64,000 bases of DNA, taken from contig NZ_CALPCU010000014.1 of the NCBI RefSeq assembly GCF_943193085.1, positions 1-64,000 on the forward strand, written 5' to 3'. Each line of letters opens with the position of its first letter. Positions within the stretch are counted from its first letter, which is position 1. The notes below the pieces were generated by a model. The model saw nothing but the letters and a program-made list of their open reading frames with translations. It searched no databases and was not told where the DNA came from. Positions 38,792 to 47,191 of this stretch are shown piece by piece. The DNA is from Vermiculatibacterium agrestimuris. Lineage in GTDB: Bacteria > Bacillota > Clostridia > Oscillospirales > Oscillospiraceae. Made by a program: the position numbers and the translations under genes.

Positions 38792-39961
38792 TTATTCCTC
38801 AGCGATGAGGCCGTCCTCTTCCTGGGGGGCATCCCCGTCCAGGGCGGAGGCGGGCTTGATGTCGATCTTGTAGCGGGTGAGCTTGGCGGCCAGGCGGGCG
38901 TTCTGCCCCTCCTTGCCGATGGCCAGGCTGAGCTGGTCGTCAGGCACCACCACCCGGCAGCTGCCCTTGCTCTCCTTGTCGGAGAGGGGATCCTCCGGGC
39001 TGTCCAGAGTGGTGACGGAGAGGACGTCGGCGGGGGCCAGGGCGGCGGCAATGAACTGCGTAGGATCCTCCGACCACTTGATGATGTCCACCTTTTCGCC
39101 CTTGAGCTCGCTGACGATGTTGTTCACCCGCGCGCCCTTGGGGCCCACGCAGGCGCCGATGGGATCCACGTTGGGATCGGCGGACCAGACCGCCAGCTTG
39201 GTGCGGCTGCCCGCCTCACGGGCGATGGACTTGACCTCCACGGTGCCGTCGTAGATCTCGGGCACCTCCAGCTCGAACAGCCGCTTCACAAGGCCGGGAT
39301 GGGTGCGGGAGATGAGGACTTGGGGCCCCCGGGTGGAGCGGCGCACCTCGGCCACATAGACCTTCAGGCGCATGCCCTCGATATACTGCTCCCCCTTGAT
39401 CTGCTCGTTGGGGGCCAGGTAGGCCTCGGTGAACTCGCTGCCGGAGGTGATGCGCAGGGAACACCCGCCGGTGCGGGGATCGATGCGGGTGATGAGACCG
39501 CTGAGGATCTCCTTCTCCTTGGAGGAGAACTCGTCAAAGATCATGCCCCGCTCTGCCTCCCGCATGCCCTGGATGATGACCTGACGGGCGGTCTGGGCGG
39601 CAATACGGCCAAAGTCCCGGGTCTTGACCTCCATGGAGATCACGTCACCCAGCTGCACCTGAGGCAGCTTGAGCTGGGCCTCCTCCAGGCTGATCTCGGT
39701 GGCGGGGTCGTCCACCTTCTCCACCACGTCCTTTTTCAGATACATCCGGACGGTGCCCTTTTCCTCGTCGGCGTCCACCACCAGGTTGTCCCCGGACTCG
39801 GGGTGATCCTTTTTATAGGCGGAGACCAGGGCCAGAGTGATCTTCTCCAGCATATATCCCTTGGGGATCCCCTTCTCCTTCTCGATCAGGTCGATGGCGG
39901 TGAAGAACTCGGCCGCGTCCAGCTCATGGGGATTTTGCACATTCTGATTTTTCTTCGGCAT
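38792..39961 (-). CDS. nusA: Transcription termination/antitermination factor NusA
   Basis: RNA polymerase-binding elongation factor, 389 aa. It has an N-terminal polymerase-binding domain (about 1-135), an S1 domain (about 140-205, GDVISMEVK to GLITRIDPRTGG) and two KH domains with DPIGACVGPKGARVNNIVSE and SLAIGKEGQNARLAAKLTRY. No C-terminal acidic repeats, as normal for Firmicutes. AAAGGAG precedes the ATG. Second gene of the rimP-nusA operon. Confidence 0.97.
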   Translation of the reverse strand: MPKKNQNVQNPHELDAAEFFTAIDLIEKEKGIPKGYMLEKITLALVSAYKKDHPESGDNLVVDADEEKGTVRMYLKKDVVEKVDDPATEISLEEAQLKLPQVQLGDVISMEVKTRDFGRIAAQTARQVIIQGMREAERGMIFDEFSSKEKEILSGLITRIDPRTGGCSLRITSGSEFTEAYLAPNEQIKGEQYIEGMRLKVYVAEVRRSTRGPQVLISRTHPGLVKRLFELEVPEIYDGTVEVKSIAREAGSRTKLAVWSADPNVDPIGACVGPKGARVNNIVSELKGEKVDIIKWSEDPTQFIAAALAPADVLSVTTLDSPEDPLSDKESKGSCRVVVPDDQLSLAIGKEGQNARLAAKLTRYKIDIKPASALDGDAPQEEDGLIAEE

Positions 39962-39982
39962 AATGATACTCTCCTTTATCCG

Positions 39983-40438
39983 TCAAACGCGCACGTACAA
40001 TCTGACCTGCGCCACGTCTTTTTTTGCGAACGTCACGCTCCCAGCGGGAGCGGCGATGGTCACGTCACCCTGTGAGTAGGCCTCCAAAACGCCCACCCAG
40101 TCCTTGCGTCCGTCCTGGGCCCGGTAGAGTTTTACCTCCACCTCGCTGCCAACAAAGGCGGCGAAGTGCTCGGGCTTTTTCAGGGTCCGGTCGGCTCCGG
40201 CGGAGGAGACCTCAAAGGTGTAGCTGCCCTCGATGGGGTCGGCCTGATCCAGTGCGTCGCTCACCGGGCGGGAGACCGCCTCGCAGTCGTCAATGGATAC
40301 TCCGCCGGGCTTGTCGATGTAGAGCCGGAGATACCAGACCCCCGCCTCCTTTACATATTCCACGTCCCAGAGGGTACAGCCCTTCTCCTCCGCAATGGGG
40401 CGGGCCAGAGCCTCTACAATGTCGGTCACCTTCGCCAT
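39983..40438 (-). CDS. rimP: Ribosome maturation factor RimP
   Basis: 30S assembly factor, 151 aa, with the RimP pattern KGCTLWDVEYVKEAGVWYLR, IDKPGGVSIDDCEAVSRPVS and FEVSSAGADRTLKKPEHF. The ATG at 40438 has GAGG 8 nt upstream; the longer open frame to 40645 would read through the attenuator hairpin and has no SD. First gene of the operon. Confidence 0.95.
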   Translation of the reverse strand: MAKVTDIVEALARPIAEEKGCTLWDVEYVKEAGVWYLRLYIDKPGGVSIDDCEAVSRPVSDALDQADPIEGSYTFEVSSAGADRTLKKPEHFAAFVGSEVEVKLYRAQDGRKDWVGVLEAYSQGDVTIAAPAGSVTFAKKDVAQVRLYVRV

Positions 40439-40463
40439 AGGCGTCCTCAACCCCTTTTCCATG

Positions 40464-40491
40464 AAAAAGAGTGAGGAAGAATCCTCACTCT
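40464..40491 (-). terminator. Terminator-like hairpin in rimP leader
   Basis: On minus, AGAGTGAGGA (40491-40482), loop TTCT, TCCTCACTCT (40477-40468), then TTTT. It lies between the operon promoter and the rimP start, so it could attenuate the whole rimP-nusA-infB operon. Confidence 0.75.
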
Positions 40492-40519
40492 CACCATTAC
40501 TACCCTTACTATTGTGGCA

Positions 40520-40548
40520 AGTATACCATATCATGCCATAGAAAGCAA
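40520..40548 (-). promoter_or_regulatory. Promoter of rimP-nusA-infB operon
   Basis: On minus, TTGCTT (40548-40543), 17-bp spacer, TATACT (40525-40520) with an upstream TGG extended -10. The initiation point near 40513 gives a leader of about 75 nt that contains the hairpin. Confidence 0.75.
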
Positions 40549-40639
40549 GGGTTTTCCAAAAAAGTTCCATATTTTGTGCGGGCGGTTTCCCATAGACACA
40601 AGGGTGCAAATTTCCCTTCGTAAATGAAAATTTTTGCTG

Positions 40640-40668
40640 TTGCAAAGAAAAAATCTCGGTGATATAAT
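40640..40668 (+). promoter_or_regulatory. Promoter of SLH protein gene
   Basis: TTGCAA (40640-40645), 17-bp spacer, TATAAT (40663-40668), about 66 bp before the ATG. Confidence 0.75.
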
Positions 40669-40734
40669 GTTGCCAAATGTGGGGATTTACCCCGCAAATG
40701 TAAAGATCTGCTTATTTTTAAGGAGTGACGTGAT

Positions 40735-43434
40735 ATGAAACGGATCTCGTCCTTGTTCCTGGCCCTTACCCTGTGCCTGGGTCTTGCCGTGCCTGCCAGC
40801 GCGGCAGAGAATGCCGGGTATACCGATCTGGAGGCCCACTATGCCAAGGCGGCGGTGGAGACCTGGAGCGGCTATGACGTGCTCAAGGGCTACCCCGACG
40901 GCAGCTTTAAGCCCAACGATCCCGTCACCCGGGCGGAGATGGCTGTGGTGCTGGACCGGGTCATGGGCTATCAGGCCACAGCGGAGAACACCTTCTCCGA
41001 CGTGCCCGACCGGGCCTGGTATGCCCAGAGTGTCCTCCATCTGGTGGCTGAGGGCATCTTCCAGGGCCGTAAGGCGGGCCAGATGATGCCCAACGCCCCC
41101 ATTACCCGGCAGGAGGCCCTTGCCGCCCTGGCCCGGGCCATGGCTGTGGAGGAGAGTGGGGAGGCCCCCGGCTTTGCCGACGATGGGGCTGTCTCCTCCT
41201 GGGCCATGGGCGATCTGGCCGCCATGAAGGCGGCCGGGTACATCCAGGGGGACAAAAACGGGAATGTCCGCCCCGACGACCCCATCACCCGGGCCGAACT
41301 GGTCACCATTTTGGATCGGATGGTTTCCGGCTTTATTAACGCCGACGGCGAGTACACCGAGGACTGCGGGGGCAATCTTGTGGTCAATGCCCAGGACGTG
41401 CGCCTGAAGGATATGACTGTTGACGGCGACCTCATCGTGGCCGACGGCGTGGGCGAGGGAGATGTGTACATCGAGGGGGTCACGGTGAAGGGAAATATCA
41501 TCCTCCGGGGCTGTGGGGAGAACTCCTTCCACATCCTTCCGGGGTGCAATGTGAAGAACATCATCGTCACCAAGACCACCGGGGGCATGATCCGGCTGGT
41601 CAATGAGTCCGGCGAGACCATCCCCATGATCTTCGTCAACGACGGCAAGGCCGGGGTGACTTTGGACGGCGACGAGCTGGGCGAGGTGGTCATCGCCTGC
41701 GACGCCCCTGTGACCATCGCCGCCAAGAGCGTGAAGACCCTGTCGGTGACCAAGGACGCCAAGCTCACCGTGAACAAGGGCTCCATCGTATCCAGCCTGG
41801 AGCTGGCCGAGACCGCCAAGGACGCCCAGGTGACGGTGGAGGGCCGGGTCTCCAAGCTGACCAACGACGCCGGGGTGAAGGTGGACAAGCAGAACGGCGG
41901 CAGCGTGGGAGGAAGCTCTTCCGGCGGCAGCTCCTCGGGCGGCTCCAGTTCGGGGGGAAGCTCCTCCGGCGGGAGCACCGCCGCGCCCAAGACCGTTTCG
42001 GAGGTGAAGCTCCAGCTCCTGGCCCCCGCCTTCGGCAATATTCCCGACGAGGCCGACGCGCTGGGCGTGGGCTATTCCGCCAAAACGGAGTGGTTCAACG
42101 CCGACGGCTCCGAGCCCAGCTACCGCTGGAAGGCGGACAGTACCGCCAAGGACACCTTTACCGCCGACCAGGCCTACCAGGCGGTGGTGAAGCTGAGCCC
42201 TGTTACCAACTATGTTTTTGCCGACAGTGTGAAGGTGAACGTCACCGACGGCAACGGCAACGAGTTTGTCCCCGCCAAGTCGGAAAAGAGCGGGAACGAC
42301 TGGGTGGTGACCATGGTCTATGAAAAAACCGAGCACCGGGAGCCGGTGAGCGGAGTGACTGTCGTGGCCCCGGCGGCGGTGAGCCCGGGGACGACGGCAA
42401 AGCTTGAGGTTTCCTATTGGAACAACTTTCTGGTGGATCCGGAGACCTTTTCCTACCAGTGGTATCGGTGTGATAACGCTGAGGGCGGGGGGAAGACCCC
42501 TATCACCGGAGCGACGGCCAGAGAATATACTGTCCCCGCCGAAGACACCCGGACCGAGGGGATACTCTACTACTGCTGTGACGTTACCGCCGGGGGGAAG
42601 ACCTGTCCCTCTGCTGTGAAGGCGGTGGAGATCCGGGACATATTGGACGCCGATACCATCCCGATTCCCACCGTGGGCAGCGAGCTGACAGTGGATGAGA
42701 GCGGAAGACGGATGACGGTGGAACTGGGAGAGCTGATGTGCCACAAGGACGTGAGCTATTCGGTGGAGGTCAATGCAAAGGTACAGAAGAAGGACGGCAC
42801 AGAGCTCGGGGGCAGCGTGACCGTTGTGTACATCGACTCCGATACCATCCCGGAAAACGGGGCGGTGAGCGTGGGACTGGACCTGGTCGACTTTGTGAGC
42901 GAGTATGTTTTCACTATGCTCAGGGCAGGACTGTGTTATGATATCGAGCTGGGCGAGGTCACGGTGACAGTACGGCCTGCGCTGCAAAATGCTGAGGTGG
43001 CCGATAAGGTGGGGGAGAGGAAGCTGGACATGACCGGGAAGGGAGTCTTCCACGTTTTCTCCACCGGCAGCGGATCTGCCGACGAACCCTGGCAGGGCCC
43101 GCCCAAAAGCCTTCAGCTGGTGATCAACGGCTCCACCGGGACGTTTCAGGATAAGACGGATCCGGATCCCGTTCCCACCGGCGTCTATGAGCAGGTGAGG
43201 GTGGCCTTCTACATGGGCACTGGCTGGGTGACACCGCTGCCGAGCGGTCAGGACTCCTACTGGAATGGGGCGCTCCCGGTACCGGAAAACTGGCTGGAAG
43301 GCTTTGGGACGGGCGAGTCCATGGCCCAGGTCATATGCGCCTTCTATGCCCTCGGGGAGCCCGGCGAGGGGATGAAGGTCTATGGCATGGAGCTGACGAA
43401 CCTGAACATCATCTTCCAGCCTGGAAACAGCTGA
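40735..43434 (+). CDS. SLH-domain surface protein with Ig-like repeats
   Basis: Secreted protein of 899 aa. Signal peptide (residues 1-23, ending ASA) is followed by three S-layer homology domains (about 28-80, 87-140, 145-200), each with the TRAE/TRQE-type motif, which bind pyruvylated wall polymers. Residues about 205-385 form short strand repeats (VDGDLIVADGVGEGDVYIEG-like), probably a beta-helix. A Gly/Ser linker (about 392-414) leads to Ig-like beta domains. No catalytic motif or sortase signal. AAGGAG precedes the ATG. It is monocistronic with its own promoter and terminator; probably a wall-associated adhesin or structural protein. Confidence 0.9.
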   Translation: MKRISSLFLALTLCLGLAVPASAAENAGYTDLEAHYAKAAVETWSGYDVLKGYPDGSFKPNDPVTRAEMAVVLDRVMGYQATAENTFSDVPDRAWYAQSVLHLVAEGIFQGRKAGQMMPNAPITRQEALAALARAMAVEESGEAPGFADDGAVSSWAMGDLAAMKAAGYIQGDKNGNVRPDDPITRAELVTILDRMVSGFINADGEYTEDCGGNLVVNAQDVRLKDMTVDGDLIVADGVGEGDVYIEGVTVKGNIILRGCGENSFHILPGCNVKNIIVTKTTGGMIRLVNESGETIPMIFVNDGKAGVTLDGDELGEVVIACDAPVTIAAKSVKTLSVTKDAKLTVNKGSIVSSLELAETAKDAQVTVEGRVSKLTNDAGVKVDKQNGGSVGGSSSGGSSSGGSSSGGSSSGGSTAAPKTVSEVKLQLLAPAFGNIPDEADALGVGYSAKTEWFNADGSEPSYRWKADSTAKDTFTADQAYQAVVKLSPVTNYVFADSVKVNVTDGNGNEFVPAKSEKSGNDWVVTMVYEKTEHREPVSGVTVVAPAAVSPGTTAKLEVSYWNNFLVDPETFSYQWYRCDNAEGGGKTPITGATAREYTVPAEDTRTEGILYYCCDVTAGGKTCPSAVKAVEIRDILDADTIPIPTVGSELTVDESGRRMTVELGELMCHKDVSYSVEVNAKVQKKDGTELGGSVTVVYIDSDTIPENGAVSVGLDLVDFVSEYVFTMLRAGLCYDIELGEVTVTVRPALQNAEVADKVGERKLDMTGKGVFHVFSTGSGSADEPWQGPPKSLQLVINGSTGTFQDKTDPDPVPTGVYEQVRVAFYMGTGWVTPLPSGQDSYWNGALPVPENWLEGFGTGESMAQVICAFYALGEPGEGMKVYGMELTNLNIIFQPGNS
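41908..41976 (+). repeat. GGSSS-type linker-coding repeat
   Basis: Four to five tandem copies of a 15-bp unit coding for Gly-Gly-Ser-Ser-Ser, with different synonymous codons in each copy. The codon scrambling suggests selection on the peptide and against slippage. It separates the strand-repeat domain from the Ig-like part. Confidence 0.85.
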
Positions 43435-43445
43435 ATCGCGAAACA

Positions 43446-43490
43446 AAAATACCGCCTCTGCCGGACCGATCCGGCAGAGGCGGTATTTTT
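43446..43490. terminator. Bidirectional terminator after SLH gene
   Basis: AAAAATACCGCCTCTGCCGG pairs perfectly with its reverse complement around ACCGAT, giving T-runs on both strands. It also ends the convergent EF-G-like gene. Confidence 0.95.
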
Positions 43491-43508
43491 GTTTATCAGC
43501 TGGGAGCT

Positions 43509-45587
43509 TTACTCCTCCGCGGCCAGGGCCTTGGCGGCCTCCACCGCCTTATCCTGGACGGCGGGGGGCGCGTCCTCGTAGCGGACGAAGTGGAAGGTGA
43601 AGGAGCCCCGGGACTGGGTCATGCTGCGCAGGTCGATGGCGTAGCTCATCATCTCGGCCATGGGCACCTCGGCGGAGATGACCTGGTCGCCGTCCCCGGT
43701 GGGATCCATACCCATGATGCGGCCCCGGCGCTTGTTGAGGTCGCCCATGATGTCGCCCATGTAGCTGTCGGGCACGGTGACCTTCAGCTCGCCGATGGGC
43801 TCCAGCAGCACAGGGCTGCCCTCGGGCATGGCCGCCTTATAGCTGAGCTGGGCGGCGGTCTTGAAGGCGATCTCGGAGGAGTCCACCGGGTGGTAGCTTC
43901 CGTCGTAGAGGGTGGCCTTCAAATTCACCACGGGATAGCCCGCCAGGGGGCCGTGGAGCACGGCCTCCCGCAGGCCCTTCTCCACTGCGGGGAAGAAGTT
44001 CTTGGGCACGCTGCCGCCGAAGACCTCCTCGGCAAAGACCAGCTCGTCCTCACCGGGGTTGGGCTCGAAGCGGATCCACACGTCGCCGAACTGGCCGGAG
44101 CCGCCGGTCTGCTTCTTGTGCCGGCCCTGTTTCTCCACCGGCTTGCGGATCTTCTCCCGGTAGGGGACCCGGGGGGTCTCCAGCTCGGTGTCCACGTTAA
44201 AGCGGCTTTTGAGTTTGCTCACCAGCACATCCACCTGGATGTCACCGGCGGCGTAGATGACCATTTGATGGGTCTCGGAATTGTTGACCACATAGAAGGA
44301 GGGATCCTCCTCGTTCATCCGGGCAAGGCCCTGGGCCACTTTGTCCTCCTGGCCCCGGGCCTTGGGGAGGATGGCCACGGAGTAGCAGGGCTCCAGGAAG
44401 GGGATGGGCTCGATCTTGACCACCTTGCGCGGCTCGCACAGAGTGTCGCCGGTCTTCAGCTTATCCATCTTGGCGATGGCGCCGATGTCGCCGCACTGGA
44501 GCTCCTTGACCTCCTCGGCCTTCTTGCCCCGCATGATGTAGAGCCGGCCCAGCTTCTCGGTCAGGCCGGTGCGGGCGTTGACCATGGCCATATCCGGCTT
44601 GATGGAGCCGGAGAGGACTTTTACATAGCTGTACTTGCCGTACTGGTCAGAGACCGTCTTGAAGACCACGGCGGCGGGCAGGGCGCCGGGGGCCACCACG
44701 AACTCGTCGGCTTCGCCCTCGGCGTTCTCGCCCAGAAGGGGCTGGCCCTCCAGGGGGCTGGGCAGCAGCTCCACGATGGTGTCCAGCAGCATACGGGTGC
44801 CCAGACCGGAGATGGCAGAGCCGCAGACCACGGGGAAGAGGGAGAGATCCTTCACGCCCTGCCGCAGGCCCTTGACCATCTCGGCGTAGGTGAAGTCCTC
44901 GCCGCCGAAGTACTTGTCCATGAACTCCTCGCTGGTCTCGGCCACGGACTCCTTCAGCGCCTCGTAGAGCTCATCCAGCACGCTCTTTTTGTCCTCGGGT
45001 ACCTCGATCTCCACGCGCTCACCCTTGTTGCCGACCTCAAAGGCCCGCTTCTGGAGCACGTCGATGATGCCGATGACCTTCTTGTCCGCGTCCCAGATGG
45101 GGGCCACCAGAGGGGCGATATTTTTGCCGAACCGCTCCCGCAGGGTGGCGAAGGCGGCGTTATAGTCGGAGTTATCCTCGTCGGTCTTGGAGATGTAGAG
45201 CAGCCGGGGCAGATTGCGCCGCTCGCAGTATTTCCACGCCTTCTCCGCGCCCACGCTCATGCCCGACTTGGCCGAGCAGACGATGATGGCGGCGTCGGAG
45301 GCCTGGAGGGCCTCCAGAGCCTCTCCGGCAAAGTCAAAGCCGCCCGGGGTGTCCAGCACGTTGATCTTACAGCCGTTGTATTCCACCGGAGCCACAGCCA
45401 AAGAGATGGAGATCTGGCGCTTGACTTCCTCGGGATCGTAGTCACACACGGTGTTTCCGTCGGGGATGGAACCCAGACGCAGGGCGCCGCCGGTGAGGTA
45501 AAGCATGCTTTCCGCCAGGCTGGTCTTGCCGTTTCCGGCGTGGCCCAACAGACAGATGTTGCGGATGTTTTGCGCGGAATAGCTCAT
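43509..45587 (-). CDS. EF-G-like translational GTPase paralogue
   Basis: A 692-aa protein with the complete five-domain EF-G layout, but with changed GTPase motifs: G1 is GHAGNGKTS rather than AHIDAGKTT, G3 DTPGG rather than DTPGH, and G4 SKTD rather than NKMD. The missing His after DTPG is the residue that normally activates hydrolysis. Domain IV has GGSGQFGDVWIRFEPNPGED and domain V ISAEVPMAEMMSYAIDLRSM with TQSRGSF. It matches the divergent FusA-like group in Clostridia, whose role is unclear; it is not the main fusA, which normally lies in the str operon with rpsL/rpsG. AAGGAGAG precedes the ATG. Confidence 0.88.
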   Translation of the reverse strand: MSYSAQNIRNICLLGHAGNGKTSLAESMLYLTGGALRLGSIPDGNTVCDYDPEEVKRQISISLAVAPVEYNGCKINVLDTPGGFDFAGEALEALQASDAAIIVCSAKSGMSVGAEKAWKYCERRNLPRLLYISKTDEDNSDYNAAFATLRERFGKNIAPLVAPIWDADKKVIGIIDVLQKRAFEVGNKGERVEIEVPEDKKSVLDELYEALKESVAETSEEFMDKYFGGEDFTYAEMVKGLRQGVKDLSLFPVVCGSAISGLGTRMLLDTIVELLPSPLEGQPLLGENAEGEADEFVVAPGALPAAVVFKTVSDQYGKYSYVKVLSGSIKPDMAMVNARTGLTEKLGRLYIMRGKKAEEVKELQCGDIGAIAKMDKLKTGDTLCEPRKVVKIEPIPFLEPCYSVAILPKARGQEDKVAQGLARMNEEDPSFYVVNNSETHQMVIYAAGDIQVDVLVSKLKSRFNVDTELETPRVPYREKIRKPVEKQGRHKKQTGGSGQFGDVWIRFEPNPGEDELVFAEEVFGGSVPKNFFPAVEKGLREAVLHGPLAGYPVVNLKATLYDGSYHPVDSSEIAFKTAAQLSYKAAMPEGSPVLLEPIGELKVTVPDSYMGDIMGDLNKRRGRIMGMDPTGDGDQVISAEVPMAEMMSYAIDLRSMTQSRGSFTFHFVRYEDAPPAVQDKAVEAAKALAAEE

Positions 45588-45653
45588 GTGGATCCTCTCC
45601 TTATTGTGGGTTTACAGTGGGGTGGCTGGCTGAAAATTTCACTGTTCTTGTCC

Positions 45654-45682
45654 ATTATAACGCAAAGTGGGCGGTATGACAA
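45654..45682 (-). promoter_or_regulatory. Promoter of EF-G-like gene
   Basis: On minus, TTGTCA (45682-45677), 17-bp spacer, TATAAT (45659-45654), 67 bp upstream of the ATG. Confidence 0.8.
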
Positions 45683-45721
45683 CAAGAAATTTGAGAAAAT
45701 CGCACAAAATCCATCGGGGCG

Positions 45722-45759
45722 AAAAAAGGCCCCGGCGCGCACAGGGGCGTTCCGGGGCC
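45722..45759 (-). terminator. Terminator of CoA-transferase/GntR operon
   Basis: On minus, AGGCCCCGG pairs with CCGGGGCCT around an internal loop, followed by TTTTTT, 23 bp after the gntR stop. Confidence 0.85.
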
Positions 45760-45781
45760 TGAGGGGAAACAGAGGTCTGCT

Positions 45782-46492
45782 TTACACGGAGTCAGCCGCC
45801 AGCTTTTGGCGGTGGCGGGAGAGGGATTTCTCCTCCTCCAGATGGGCGCGCATGAGATGCTGGGCGATGACGCCGTCGTGACTTTCGATGGCGTTGTAGA
45901 TCTTGCCATGGAACAGCAGGGGGCCCTCTTCATACCGCTCGTCCAGATTCTCCGCCCGGAATTGCAGCAGAACGGCGGAGAGGAACTTGTAGATCTCCTC
46001 CAAAAGCGTGTTGTGGGAGGCGTGGACGATGGTAAAGTGGAACTCCACGGAGCGATCCCGGGCGGGCAGAGTCTCCTCCTCCTGGAGGGAGCGCCGGATC
46101 AGCTCCAGATCCTCCTCGGTGGCCAGAACGGCGGCCTGCGCGGCGGCGTAAGGCTCAATGAGACAGCGAATATCCATCAGCTGGTCAACGGTATCCTCCG
46201 AGACGCTCATGCCGAAAAATACCTTGCTGAGCAGGGGGGATATCTCGATGGAGCTGATCTCCATGCCCCGGCCGGGTACATAGCGCACCAGGCCGAGGAA
46301 CTCCAGGATCTTCAGCGCCTCCCGCACGGGAACGCGGCTGGTGCCGAAATGCTCCGCCAGCTCCCGCTCAGAGGGCAGCACATCCCCCGGCTTCAGCTCG
46401 CCGGAGGCCACCAGATCGCTGATGGAAAGAATGATCTTCTCATAAAATTTGTTGGGATAGGGGGCATTCTCTTTTGTGATTGGACTAAACAC
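45782..46492 (-). CDS. GntR/FadR-family transcriptional regulator
   Basis: A 236-aa regulator. The N-terminal winged HTH (about 15-80) has KPGDVLPSERELAEHFGTSR and VPVREALKILEFLGLVRYVP; the C-terminal all-helical FCD-type domain (about 95-225) has DIRCLIEPYAAAQAAVLAT, FHFTIVHASHNTLL and a final H-containing helix, features that bind metal and carboxylate ligands. Start is GTG at 46492 with a weak SD; no other start fits. It is the last gene of the C_GCAxxG-CoA-transferase operon. FadR-type proteins recognise TGGTnnnACCA-like palindromes, and three GGTATACC sites occur in the operon's upstream region. Confidence 0.92.
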   Translation of the reverse strand: MFSPITKENAPYPNKFYEKIILSISDLVASGELKPGDVLPSERELAEHFGTSRVPVREALKILEFLGLVRYVPGRGMEISSIEISPLLSKVFFGMSVSEDTVDQLMDIRCLIEPYAAAQAAVLATEEDLELIRRSLQEEETLPARDRSVEFHFTIVHASHNTLLEEIYKFLSAVLLQFRAENLDERYEEGPLLFHGKIYNAIESHDGVIAQHLMRAHLEEEKSLSRHRQKLAADSV

Positions 46493-46537
46493 GTCTCATC
46501 AAAACTCCATTGTTTTGTTTTCCGCTGCGTCAGGCGG

Positions 46538-47191
46538 TCATTCCATGCAGCCGACCGCCGCGGGGATGACCAAGTCCGCGTCGGTCTTCGCCACCACGTC
46601 CTCCACGGTGACACCCGGGGCGGTCTCCAGCAGAGTCAGGCCCTGGGGTGTTACCTCCAAAACGCACAGTTCGGTAACAATATACCGCACTTTTTTGTAC
46701 GCTGTCAAGGGCAGAGAACACTTTTTCAGCACCTTGGAAGCGCCGTCCTTGGTGCAATGTTCCATGGCCACGATGACGGTCTTGGCGCCGGCCACCAGAT
46801 CCATGGCGCCGCCCATGCCGGGCACCATCTTGCCGGGGACGATCCAGTTGGCCAGATTGCCCTGCTGATCCACCTCCAGGGCGCCCAGGACGGTGACGTC
46901 CACATGGCCGCCGCGGATCATGGCAAAGGACATGGCGCTGTCGAAGCAGGCCGCGCCGGGGAGGATGGTGGCCTTCTGGGCGCCGGCGTTGTAGACGTCC
47001 TTGTCCGCCTGCCCCTCCTCCGGGGCTCCGCCCAGGCCGATAACGCCGTTCTCGGCGTGGAAATCGATCTCCGCGCCCTCGGGCAGGTAGTTGGCCACCA
47101 GCGTGGGCATGCCGATGCCCAGGTTGACCAGATCGCCGTTTTTCAGGAACCGGGCGATGCGGCGGGCGATCAGCTCTCTTCCTTCGCTCAT
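46538..47191 (-). CDS. 3-oxoacid/acetoacetate-type CoA-transferase subunit B
   Basis: Family I CoA-transferase beta subunit, 217 aa, with GDLVNLGIGMPTLVANYLPE and the catalytic-Glu motif HAENGVIGLG, followed by GGHVDVTVLGALEVDQQGNL. It transfers CoA between acyl-CoA and a free acid through a glutamyl-CoA intermediate. The ATG overlaps the subunit A stop by 4 bp. The acid (acetoacetate, butyrate or another short-chain acid) cannot be read from sequence. Confidence 0.93.
   Translation of the reverse strand: MSEGRELIARRIARFLKNGDLVNLGIGMPTLVANYLPEGAEIDFHAENGVIGLGGAPEEGQADKDVYNAGAQKATILPGAACFDSAMSFAMIRGGHVDVTVLGALEVDQQGNLANWIVPGKMVPGMGGAMDLVAGAKTVIVAMEHCTKDGASKVLKKCSLPLTAYKKVRYIVTELCVLEVTPQGLTLLETAPGVTVEDVVAKTDADLVIPAAVGCME

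Noticed and set aside
41908..41976. Short tandem repeats that might look like a CRISPR array
   Set aside because: The period is 15 bp, in frame, coding for Gly/Ser, with no unique spacers.
40687..43446. 919-codon open frame on minus, opposite the SLH gene
   Set aside because: No SD or motif; the plus strand has a signal peptide, SLH domains, promoter and terminator.
43335..45881. 848-codon open frame on plus, opposite the EF-G-like gene
   Set aside because: Same shadow effect; it crosses a strong terminator and the real gene is on minus.
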